From Dryomyza anilis (lineage: Eukaryota; Arthropoda; Insecta; Diptera; Dryomyzidae): a stretch of DNA of 64,000 bases. The position numbers and the translations under genes were made by a program. The notes under the pieces are model-generated. The model saw only the letters and a list, made by a program, of their open reading frames with translations, made no database searches and was not told the origin of the DNA. Location of the stretch: NCBI GenBank assembly GCA_951804985.1, contig OX638133.1, positions 66,561,867 through 66,625,866 on the forward strand, given 5' to 3'. This document shows, piece by piece, positions 12,036 to 21,792 of this stretch; the first letter of the stretch is position 1; every line of letters begins with the position of its first letter.

Positions 12036-12125
12036 GACATGACTAAACGGACTCGGGTAGTGATGTTGATCAAGAATATATATATACTTTTCCATACGGA
12101 TTCCGCCTTGATAGCGGTCGTTGTA
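12036..12125 (+). repeat. Fragment of the DINE-like repeat, 3' part
   Basis: GTGATGTTGATCAAGAATATATATATACTTTTCCATAC matches the same segment of the full copies elsewhere in words and order, but the flanking parts are missing. Confidence 0.5.
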
Positions 12126-12418
12126 CACGGTCGTTGTACACTTTTAACATTGAGGGCTTTATAAGGGCGTAGACGATATATAACAGAGATACTGCATTTA
12201 TTATAAAATAAATAATAAACAATTTGATTCCTTTAATTTCAATTCAATAAAAAAATACTCTGCGATTATTAATAAAGTTGTTCTTCCAAGTGGCTATTTT
12301 ATTTTAATGTTTTGACTTTATATTATACTTACTTCAAATTTTGTATATTTTTTTAAAATATTATTTATTTTTTATTTAAATGAGCCGGTCAAATACACTT
12401 CTACCCCGTTAAATAGTT

Positions 12419-12908
12419 AGGATGTTAATTAAAAACCAGTTTGGAAGATTAGATCACATGGGAAATTTTCATGATTTTTTTTTTTGGGAACCACAAGTCG
12501 TTTCGTTGGAAAACATTATTTTCATGTATTTGAGCAAAATGTCAATATATATTTGACCAAAAAAGTTTACCTAAGCACGTATACAGTAAAATTGACTTGT
12601 AGGTGTAAATTTTATATGAGGTATTTGAACATAAGTAATCGGTTCTCAGGTCATGCCAATTTTCTTGTTCAGACAGCTTAGATATATAAGTAATCTAAAT
12701 CTAAAGTTTCATTGCTCTAACTCTTCAACTTTTTCTGTAATCGTGATTTCAACAGACAGACGAACAGACGGACATCGTTAAATCGACCCAAGAGGTCATG
12801 CTGATCAAGAATATATATACTTTTCCATACCGGAGATGCTTTTTTCAGGGTGTTACAATCGGCGTACCAAACTGAATATACCCTTTCACTCTTAGTGTTG
12901 GGTATAAA
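12419..12908 (+). repeat. DINE-like dispersed repeat, internally deleted copy
   Basis: It starts with AACCAGTTTGGAAGATTAG and ends GGGTATAAAAA, like the full copy at 20528-21252, but the segment containing the hairpin and the ACCCATATTTACAAATGGGT block is deleted. The GACA-rich core, GATCAAGAATATATATAC and CTTTCACTCTTAGTGT blocks are present. The architecture resembles Drosophila INE-1/DINE-1, a non-autonomous Helitron-related family; that relation is an inference. Confidence 0.65.
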
Positions 12909-13129
12909 AAAGAATACAGAAGGACAATTAAAAAAAAAAGGAAAAAGTCCTTCTTTTAAAAAAATATACATTGGAGATAAAGAGTTAAAATGACCTTCCA
13001 AAAGATGGCCTAACTGTCATAGCCAATTTTGTTTGTTGTTTTATTTTGAATAACTGACAGTTTATGAAACACGTTAATGTGTTCTCTGAAACTTAAGATT
13101 TATATTCGTTAAGAAATTATTCAGTTGCC

Positions 13130-13492
13130 TGTAGTGCGATTCCCTAACTCGTTATCGACAAAATTCGACATCGTTAACTAGAATTAACGACAAATATTGT
13201 TAAGAGGTATTCCGTACACCGTTCGCTATGATATTTATCTTCAGCTGTCATCATTAAGAATTTACCGAAAAATGTCGATACGATAGCATTGAAAATTATT
13301 TGGTTGTTAGCTTACTTTTCAACAATTTAAACGATTTTTATTGCTAAAAATCTTTCCGAACTTATTTGTGTACATAAAATGCATTGATGCACTTTTTTCA
13401 TAACGACCGCTATCGCAAGCGACAATTGTCGGTAGATAGCGATATCGAATATTATCGTTATGGAATTACGGAATCGCGATACTGGTATTGTT
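13130..13492. mobile_element. Palindromic MITE with GCGATTCC ends
   Basis: The left end GTAGTGCGATTCCCTAACTC and the right end, reversed, GTATCGCGATTCCGTAATTC are inverted with a few mismatches. The interior carries more inverted words such as ATCGTTA/TAACGAT and has no coding capacity. No clear target duplication was found. Confidence 0.55.
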
Positions 13493-13668
13493 TTAGTTGA
13501 ACGATTTTAATTCTTTTGCAAAACTACAATTTTTGTAATGTTGTTATTGAGATATCGAATACAAACTTATTTGTTTACAATTTTTCATATAAAACCGAAC
13601 TATATAATAAAATAATATAGCATATATTACAATCGACGTGGTATATGCAATAGTTAAAATTGATTAAG

Positions 13669-14781
13669 CTAAACTCTACATAGCTCATTTAAAGAACTGC
13701 TCAACAAGCTGGAAACTTCCTCCCCACCGCCGACGCCGAGCATATACTTCTTTGGCAGGCTCGGCATAAAAATGTGCAACTGTTTCTTGCTATCGGTGAA
13801 TATATTGTCATCTTCACAAAGCCGATTATGAAGCGCAGAAGTAGTATTCGCATCCTGTACGACTCTTTGTACTCCGGAAGTCTCGGTGACACTGCGATGA
13901 CTTCTATTGCAAACAGGGCTGCTGCCGTGGCGTGTATTCAATACTGAATTGCAGATTTTTTTGTTTCTTCCGCTATTCAAGGACATCGCAGTAAAATCCA
14001 CATATTGAGCGACACGTCGTATATTAGGACTTGATTGATTTTCTTTATGGAATATAATATTGACATTGTTCACGGACTCGGGACGTTGCTGTAGTTTTTG
14101 GAGGGTGACGTGGTCCGCAGATCCTGCCAGTCCAGAGCGTTTACGTGTTGACGGTAGTCGCTGGTTCGATAATGCCGTCGACGCTCGATTCTTACTACGC
14201 AACTGCTGTGATAATGCGTTGTTGCTATCGCTTATTTTCTGTGGCTCCGTTTTTGTCTCAACTGTGTGTGGTAGGGACGACATTTTACCCGCTAAGTCCA
14301 GCCAGTTGAGAACTCGTTCAGCTAGTCGTTCATCTGGATTTGAACAGGAATTCGAAAGACTTGATTGCAAATCTTGTAGAGAACTACAACGAGAGAAGGG
14401 ATCCAAGAAGTCAACGAAACGTCTGCGATGGTACAAATCCAGACTATGATGTTTCTTTACGTTGAATGAAGGGTGACGCAAGGAGTTCGCATTGTTTCGC
14501 TGCTGCTGCTGGATTTTGACTGATTGCTGCGCGGATTGTGGTTGATATTTTGTTTTAGCAGACCCTATTAGTAAAAATTCCTCATCTGAAGTCCGCTCAT
14601 CCGTCGAGTCATAGGAAATGGAATGTTGAAATGCTGCGTAAAGTTTTGATTTTATCATTGTTGTTATATAATTCCATAAATAATGCGTACAGTCGAGATT
14701 GGTAGAGATATTGAACAACATCGCGGTCGAATTTACACAAAAATTTCGAGAAGTAATCAGCATAACGACTCGATATTGCAT
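13669..14781 (-). CDS. Uncharacterised protein, up to 370 residues, mostly disordered
   Basis: This is one long open frame with a composition far less AT-rich than its surroundings, ending in TAG. The first 41 residues are AT-rich and hydrophobic and may be untranslated or intronic; the ATG at 14658 (MIKSKLYAAFQHSISYD, preceded by CAACA) would give 329 residues and is a good alternative start. The body is rich in Ser, Asn, Gln and Arg with little hydrophobic core. The best-looking ordered pieces are DERLAERVLNWLDLAGK (about residues 151-167), a predicted helix, KKHHSLDLYHRRRFVDFLDP before it, and KKQLHIFMPSLPKKYMLG near the C-terminus. No signal peptide or enzyme motif is visible. It looks like a fly-conserved gene of unknown function. 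It is oriented opposite to VMAT and could be nested in a VMAT intron. Confidence 0.75.
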   Translation of the reverse strand: MQYRVVMLITSRNFCVNSTAMLFNISTNLDCTHYLWNYITTMIKSKLYAAFQHSISYDSTDERTSDEEFLLIGSAKTKYQPQSAQQSVKIQQQQRNNANSLRHPSFNVKKHHSLDLYHRRRFVDFLDPFSRCSSLQDLQSSLSNSCSNPDERLAERVLNWLDLAGKMSSLPHTVETKTEPQKISDSNNALSQQLRSKNRASTALSNQRLPSTRKRSGLAGSADHVTLQKLQQRPESVNNVNIIFHKENQSSPNIRRVAQYVDFTAMSLNSGRNKKICNSVLNTRHGSSPVCNRSHRSVTETSGVQRVVQDANTTSALHNRLCEDDNIFTDSKKQLHIFMPSLPKKYMLGVGGGEEVSSLLSSSLNELCRV

Positions 14782-15879
14782 CGAGATTTATAAAGAAGCT
14801 ATATCGATTTATTAATCTAGTTTTAGCTCGAATATTCTCGAAATTTGTGTCGACTTGACGGATTTATATTTTACAAACACAATTTTTACCATTTGATTTA
14901 ATGTTTCCCGTGGAATTCAAACACTTTTCCTGGTGCAAACGTCTTGGCACATGATCCAATATAAAGTGACGTCGGTGGTGCACATGTCCAGTGTTCGTCG
15001 TCTCTAACCAAACAGATCGCACGAATAATGGACGGCTAGCTGATTCCCAAATTGTTGGATTTTTCATATCTCACCAAATACATAAATGTCACAAAGCACT
15101 TTCAAAGGACCATCAGATTATAAAACACATATATTCCAATAAAAAATTCAATCAGTTCATGCAGCACCATTTTTGTCCACGTATAAATGCCATCTGTCAG
15201 TCCTAAACTGATTTCGACATTCTGATATTTTATACGACTTTTCCTCATTATACGGTACTGTCAAGGAAACCGCGCTGTTTGATTGTGGTTGCTAGATACA
15301 ATACCGCACAAACCCCAACCAAGTCATTATCTGTTTAGTTAGAACCCCACCCATACCTGGCATACCTCGAGTCAGTGCTCGGTCTGACAAAGTTGTTCGT
15401 TTAACAATACGACTTCTTAAAGTCTAAACGTAAATCTGCAAGCTCAAATTAAGTATGTCGCACGCGAATCATTCACCAAGTAAACCAAGGGGGGACTAAA
15501 CAGTTGCTGCAACACTGCAGATATTTTTATATGGAACAACTTATTATAGATTTTTGTATAATATTGGTATTCAATATCTTCAACAAAAAATATACCAGAT
15601 TACAAGGAAATACAAATTTTTAATCTGAAGAATTAAATAAAAAAAAACTTTTATGGAGTTATCTCAGTTTGAGTTTGTTTTTGTTGGTTTTTTCCTAATT
15701 TATAATCAACTGACAGATCCTTTTACTTTTAGTATAGGGCGTATGGAGGAATAATTTCATTAAAAGGGTATATTCAATTTAATAATCCATTTGTTACAGA
15801 AAATCGAAATTCGATACATACATTAGACCTCCTCACGGGGAAGGTTACCACACGGGAGAAGGGTTTGGTGCAAAAAGAA
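14782..15879. other. Upstream region of the - strand gene; no further gene seen
   Basis: The section up to about 15500 is somewhat less AT-rich than average and could hold the 5' UTR and promoter of the - strand gene at 13669-14781, but no TATA box, initiator or upstream coding exon could be assigned. Short open frames on both strands (14864-15067, 14991-15206) show no motif. Confidence 0.35.
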
Positions 15880-16085
15880 ATCAAGTCTACATTTTTTCGA
15901 AATTAAGATTTTGATCAAATTATTTGATTAATCAATTTCTGATTATTTTATTAATCAAGATTTTCAATTAATCAGAACATTAATTAATCAGGATCAAAAT
16001 TGTGATCAATTGATTTATCAGCATTTTGATTAATCAACTTTTGCCAACTTTATAAAATCGAATTCAACTTTATAAAATCGAATTC
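15880..16085. repeat. TTAATCA/TGATTAA motif cluster ending in a small direct duplication
   Basis: TTAATCA or its reverse occurs about ten times in 150 bp (for example GATTAATCAATTTCTGATT at 15928). The cluster ends in a direct duplication of AACTTTATAAAATCGAATTC (16047 and 16066). Similar clusters are at 29570-29700 and 51080-51185, so this is a dispersed family. Confidence 0.45.
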
Positions 16086-16355
16086 ACCATTTGTGGATTC
16101 AACCGAAACCATGATATAGGTTCCTCAACTGGGATATATGGAAGATTGTGAAAGGACAAATTCTTCAAGATAAATAAGAGCTGTGATCGTTATAAGAATT
16201 TTAAGGAACATTTAAAGGATTTTAAGTGTAAGAAGGAAGCAAAAACACAGACTCGACAGAGAAGCATATTTGAGTACTTTTGTCGGGAAATAAAATTGCG
16301 GCATCATGATGCACCTGATTCACCCTGATGAGTCATGGTTAAAGTGAATTTAAAT

Positions 16356-16582
16356 ACGAATGTGTGTGAATTCGACTAAATTACTAAGTAAACTAAATTT
16401 TATCGGTAATGCAGTTTTCGACTTTTCAATTTGGAAAATGTTCAACCAGACTAAATTGAACTTAATTGGATGACAGCAAACAGACATATGATATTCGATT
16501 GGTTATGGATGTTAACAATTACTGGTTACCGAATGAATATCAAATGAAAAGCCATTCAACTTAGACGAATTCGCGTACACCC
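16356..16582. mobile_element. Harbinger-like MITE, copy 2 (diverged)
   Basis: It shares GTGTGTGAATTCGACTAAATT, TTTTATCGGTAATGC and CTAAATTGAAC with the copy at 5875-6087, and ends CGCGTACACCC before TAA. The left end is mutated, so the target duplication cannot be checked. Confidence 0.55.
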
Positions 16583-17109
16583 TAAATATTTGGTGACGAT
16601 TCAAAATATCGTTTGCTATAAACATATTTTATTTACGGTAATATACATAGTCGGAAATATATTAGTTTAACCAACAGCAATCTAATATCTTTTTTTGTTT
16701 TTGATATTGTCTGTGTGGTATTTAGTTTTGGCTATAAACAAGAACTGAATAAGTTAATTGGTCAATGGGTTCGACTAGGTTTGGAGGTGTCGGCAATTGT
16801 TGAGTTGTTGACTAATTAGACCAGAATTGATCCATTGTCGTGCATCTAGATGCGCGAATGAATTACATGCATTTTGGCGTATGTTTCATCTTGATGTCGT
16901 CTATTTCCTGGTCATCCCCTCTAAAACCTATGTGATAATTCCTACTAGTAATAAAAGTTCAGTCTTATTCACCTCTAAGATATCTTGCAAGGTATGAGTT
17001 TGAGCTGTGCCATCTTATTGTATTTTGTTCTTCGAGTCTGTTTGTTATACGCATTTCGAAGTCTACCATAGGCGGTTGTACTATTTATGTTATCTGATTC
17101 TTCAGTTCG

Positions 17110-17400
17110 TTTTACTACTGCTAATTTTGCCAGTTGGCCTTTTTATTTCCTGGTATATTGTTATGTCCTGATACCCAGCACAGTTTTAAAGTGTTGTTCA
17201 TCGAGAACGTTGAGCTCTCTTTGACAACGCCTGATTGCCTTCGATCCAATATTCCTATTATGTAATGCGATGATGATTGCATGGCTGGCAATATCAGTTT
17301 TTGGTATTGCCCTCTTTGCAATCAAGCTTGTCGCCTCTGATTACGAGTATATTTCTGCTTGAAATATCAAATATTTGTTCCTAATTTTGATAGATTTTTC
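17110..17400 (-). pseudogene. RNase H remnant of a non-LTR retrotransposon
   Basis: The - strand frame contains LCWVSGHNNIPGNKKANWQN, the C-terminal RNase H signature (usually WVPGHxxIxGNExADELA), with the Glu and Asp replaced by Lys and Asn. Upstream residues give the DSQAAIKAL-like block only in degenerate form. It belongs to the same broad class as the relic at 10385-11335 but is a separate, more decayed insertion. Confidence 0.6.
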
Positions 17401-17948
17401 AATATTAAATTTTTCGCAGTAAATACCGCACCCTGTCATCTTGGAATCTTCAGTGTATACACTCGTATCGTGTGGTCTGATGAGTTATATAGCCTGTATG
17501 AGAGTTAACTGGAATTTGACAATGGGTTACTTGTTGAAACAAATATATTGTCAATGTGTACAAGAATTTTTGCAAAAGTATATTGAAATGAAGAAAATAA
17601 ATTTGAATTTTATGCATCATGCTCCGTTCTGAAGGTGCCGAAGTGATAGCCATATATTGTTCATTAACCAGCATTTAACCCTTAACTACAAACATAATTG
17701 GCCACAACATTTTAAGTTATACCATAAAAGCGGAAAATTCTAACTCAGTTCACTACTTACCAACACCATAAACATTTATGTATTTAATTGCATCGCCAGT
17801 CGGCCAGACTAACTAACCTTCGAAGTAGACGGCACTCGCTTTGTTGAGTGTTAACCCTTTAATGCCCATTGATACCGATTTCAACAAAAATTATGTATGA
17901 TATAGAAAACAACATGAAAATTGTACATGTTAAAAAAGGTTGACATAC

Positions 17949-18062
17949 GGCCGGTTGCATAAAAAAATAACGAACAGTTAAAATTATATTTGACAGACAA
18001 ATTTATTTTTTAGTTTTTTGATTAACTTTAACTCACAGTTAAAAGTTTTATGCAACCGGGCC
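17949..18062. mobile_element. Short palindromic MITE (GGCCGGTTGCATAAAA ends)
   Basis: GGCCGGTTGCATAAAA at the left and TTTTATGCAACCGGGCC at the right form inverted ends, one base longer on the right. The 114-bp element also has an inner inverted pair (AACAGTTAAA / TTTAACTCACAGTTAAA). GGCCCGGTTGCATAA ends are widespread in animal MITEs. Confidence 0.65.
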
Positions 18063-18937
18063 ATAACAATATTTAAAAATATTTATGGGTCATTCCACGT
18101 CAGAAATAGCACGATGTTCGATTTTAATAAAATTTTGTGGGGAGTTAGTGATTGAGAATTAAAAAATAACTGTGTACCATTGTACAGAAAAGTTATGAGC
18201 ATTGAAGCATCAAAGTGCTATATTAGATAATTATTTATATCTGTGTAACCGATTAATATATTTTAATGAAACTAATTATTTATATAAGCCGTTTTATCAC
18301 GCATTTAAATAAAAATAACAATTTAAAAAATAAACTTAACTTAGATAAAGTTAAATATATTTTTCAAATTACTGTTACGTATACGGCCCTTTCTGTTAAA
18401 ACCAAATAATAAATATTTTTTGAAACTCTGGAGTTTTTTCCGTCGACTAAAAAAAATATTTCGATGGAGTCTCCATATTTTCTGAACTATCAAGTTTTAA
18501 TGTTCAATTGCCGACTTTTCTCCATACGCAATTGTTTCTGTCCCTTGCTATATGAAATTATAGCAATGAGGAACAATCAAAAAAATTTATAGAAATCAAT
18601 GTTTTGTAGTCGTTGAGAAATTCAAAAAAGCTAAGTACACAGTTATTATTTATATCTCGATCACTGTCTCTCCACAAAAGTTCGTCAAAATTGGATCAAG
18701 ATTGATATTTTTGACATAGAATGAACCATATACAAAAAATTAATCTAAAGTCAATGTTTAATTTTGATTGTAATAGTTGTTCTGATGATAAAATATCAGA
18801 TTTTATTAATATTCTAGTTAAACACGTTCTGTTTAAATTATGTGATGTTGTAGAATTTAGTATTAGGTTATACACATTGTCCATTCAAAATTGCTGGACT
18901 TTTTATTTTAGAAAACTTTCATTTATTTCACTTTATA

Positions 18938-19336
18938 CCCTAGTAGATGCCCGATGCGCCATCGGGAAATGATCGGGTTTTCGTTGGGTAAGCCCTATTA
19001 AAGAAAATATGATCATTGCCTTTGCATGCCTTTATCATGCTTACCATACCAGGGTTTACATTATGTAAATAGTCCGTGTTCCCGATCATAGCTACATTAT
19101 TTGTTCCTCATAACGAAATTAGCATCAGACAATGATCGAGATTTAATGAGAGAAACCCTTGTCGGGTAAATAATAAAATGGGGAATTGCCCGATCAGTAC
19201 ATGATCATGGCCTGTGGTCAGTACGTGATCAGGACACTGCGTTACAAGGACATTGTGGGCCTCATCATATCCTGATCATCTCAAATACTGACATGATCAC
19301 TTCATGACCATTGCCCTACCAAAATTTCTACTAGGG
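18938..19336. mobile_element. GATC-rich MITE (CCCTAGTAGA ends, TSD TA)
   Basis: CCCTAGTAGA starts the element and TCTACTAGGG ends it, a perfect 10-bp TIR flanked on both sides by TA, as in Tc1/mariner insertions. Within 399 bp the word TGATC or GATCA occurs about nine or ten times in both orientations, far above chance for AT-rich DNA. No open frame of note is present. Confidence 0.65.
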
Positions 19337-20233
19337 TATTGTTATTCTAATGTTATAATTTAGTTTTAAATAAAAAGTTTGAGATTTCTCTAAGCTATTA
19401 TTTAATTTTTGTTACTCACGACACAACAATTAAATTCAGCGGATCCGTTTAGAGGTGGTCAAGGGCATTAGAGGGTTAAATGTGCATGTGCGCTTTAAGC
19501 ACCAGAACGGGGGAGTTGAGAGGAACGATAAATTGAATTTTCAAAGTTTATAACAACTTCCGTTGTTGAGCTCAATGTAAATAAATTTAAATGGTTTGCG
19601 TGCATGTCGATTAAGGTGGGTTACTTAGGTACACTTGCGGACATTAAAAAACGGAAATATGCGGTTTCATTTTTAAATGACTGCATAAAATGACGTGTTC
19701 CAAAAAGAATTAAATTGTTTTTGTATAAAGTCCGTATAATACCGAAATGGATTATTTGATGTAATATTATAACTATCCATATATGATATATTTATTCGTT
19801 TCACCCGGAAGGAGGCGTGAAATAAAAATATTAATTTTAGTATCCACTATATATTTGTGAACGTAAGAATGTATATATGTATGTATGTTCCGAATATACG
19901 TCTAAACGGCTAAATCGAATTGAATCAAATTTTGACACAATATGTATGTTGGATCCGTGCAGAGTATAGGCTATATCTCGGTGAGTTTGGTGGACTGGGC
20001 GTGGCACCTCTCATATAACCCAAAAATTAAAATCGCATTATATCAGCAATTAAGATAGCAAATTTAATGAATTTTTGGTCCGCATTATATTTAACCATTC
20101 TAAACGGTCTCCCAGAATATGGGCAGGATTCGACTACTGGGCGTGGCACCCCCCATAGAAGGTACATTTTCCTGATGTTCAACAGTTATTATAGTGATCT
20201 CAAGATATTTCACACCAGGGTATGCCAACCATC
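19337..20233. other. Repeat-like stretch with two GGGCGTGGCACC words
   Basis: CTGGGCGTGGCACC occurs at 19996 and again at 20138 in direct order, separated by about 140 bp. Such GGGCGTGGC words are typical of dispersed fly repeats. No coding sequence was found. Confidence 0.35.
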
Positions 20234-20519
20234 TCAAATTCTTTAAATTCACCACGCCGAAACTCACCACACCAAAATTCACCACAACAAAATTCACCAC
20301 ACAAAAGTTCACCGCACAAAAACTCACCACACTAAAACTCACCACACCAAAATTCACCACACTAAAACTCACCACACTAAAAATCACCACTCTGAAATTC
20401 ACGACACTAAAACTTCTACTGGGAAAAACTCTACGAGGAAGAATTCTACGGGGAAGAATTCTACCGGGATGAATTCTACGGGAAAGCGTTCTACAAGGAA
20501 GAATTTTACGAGGAAGATA
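20234..20519 (+). repeat. Two adjoining 15-bp minisatellites
   Basis: From 20234 to about 20410, units like AAATTCACCACACTA repeat about 12 times. From 20411 to 20519 the unit changes to GAATTCTACGGGGAA and repeats about 7 times. Because the period is 15 nt, every frame without a stop encodes a pentapeptide repeat on both strands (KFTTP-like on +, NFGVV-like on -), so the open frames here are by-products. The second unit resembles the decayed repeats at 7130-7640. Confidence 0.75.
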
Positions 20520-20527
20520 TAAATAAT

Positions 20528-21252
20528 AACCAGTTAGGAAGGTTAGATCACATGGGAAATTTTAAAGTAGGTGTAATTATGATAGTTAGGATTATCAAAA
20601 TTATAGTCGGTCTAAGCCGACTATAAATACCCTACACATATGTGTGGTTACCATTCAAAGTGATATATAGGTCACCAGAGTATACGAATCCTGAAAATAT
20701 TTACAAACATTCAATCGCTGAAGAATTTCCATTCATTTGATACCCATATTTACAAATGGGTAGGTGTACCGAATTTCGATTTTTTTTTTGTGAACCACAA
20801 GTCTTTTCGCCGGAAAACATTATTATCATGTATTTGAGCATGATGTCAATATATATTTGACCAAAAAAGTTTACCTAAGCACGTATACATAAAAATTGAT
20901 CTTTATATGTACATTTTATATGAGGTATTTGAACATAAGTGGTCGGATCATAGGTCACAATGGACCGATCTCCGATTTTTTCGCACATACAGCGTAGGTA
21001 TATTAGTAATCTAAGTGATAAGTTTCATTTATCTAGCTCTTCAATTTTAAAAGTCTTAGGAATTTCAACAGACAGACAGACAGACAGACGGACAGACAGA
21101 CGGACAGACAGACGGACATCGCTAAATCGACTCAGGAGGTCATGCTGATCAAGAATATATATACTTTTCCATACCGGAGATGCTTCCTTCTGGGTGTTAC
21201 AAACGGCGTACCAAACTGAATATACCCTTTCACTCTTAGTGTAGGGTATAAA
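20528..21252 (+). repeat. DINE-like dispersed repeat, full-length copy
   Basis: This is the most complete copy in the window. In order it has AACCAGTTAGGAAGGTTAG, the hairpin TATAGTCGG-TCTAAG-CCGACTATA near 20601, CACATATGTGTGG, ACCCATATTTACAAATGGGT, a poly(T) run, AAGCACGTATACA, an expanded GACA microsatellite (21069-21117), GATCAAGAATATATATAC, CTTCCTTCTGGGTGTTAC and the end GGGTATAAAAA. It has no coding capacity. Related copies are at 12419, 43484, 50271, 58298 (reverse) and 59727. Confidence 0.8.
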
Positions 21253-21304
21253 AATATAAATATATATATTAATAAAATCACTCTATATCCTTGCGTCACA
21301 AAAT

Positions 21305-21334
21305 CATGGCACGTGTCATGCACGGGTCCAGCTA
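21305..21334 (+). mobile_element. Candidate Helitron-type 3' terminus (CTAG)
   Basis: CACGGGTCCAGCTAG followed by T ends here; the reverse-strand word CTAGCAGGACCCGTGCAC at 41396 gives the same terminus on the - strand (GTGCACGGGTCCTGCTAG then T). A shared end in CTAG next to T fits Helitron termini. The matching 5' end was not located. Confidence 0.3.
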
Positions 21335-21792
21335 GTTAAACTAATATATTTCGTATCTTTCGTAGCTATTTTAGTCTTTCAATACATATTCAAGTTATTA
21401 AAAGTTGTCGATATAGATTTGAAATTGGTATTGAAAATGTGGTCCGACCACTTATGTTTAAATACCTCATGAAATTTTTATAAAAAATCCTTTTACTTTA
21501 TTATGAAATATATAAAAAAAAGTTTTTTTGTGAACCAGCTAAATGCACCACAAATTATCGGTACACTAACGCATTCGTACATATTGAATATCAAATAAAA
21601 GAAAAATCATTAGCGATTACAAGTTTTCAGATATTTTCAGGATTTGAAAACTCTGGAAACCTCTGGAGAACTTTATTAAAAGATTTTTAAATATTTTTTT
21701 TATGTTTGATAAAGTACAAAACAAAAGAATTAAATTTCTTTTTTATACATTTGATTTTTTAATATTTTAATGTTTTTTTTTTTTAATTTCAG

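Noticed and set aside
20100..20472. Secreted or repetitive protein with pentapeptide repeats
   Set aside because: The repeats follow from a stop-free 15-bp minisatellite and appear on both strands.
21069..21117. CRISPR-like or regulatory array
   Set aside because: It is a GACA microsatellite that is a normal part of the DINE-like repeat.
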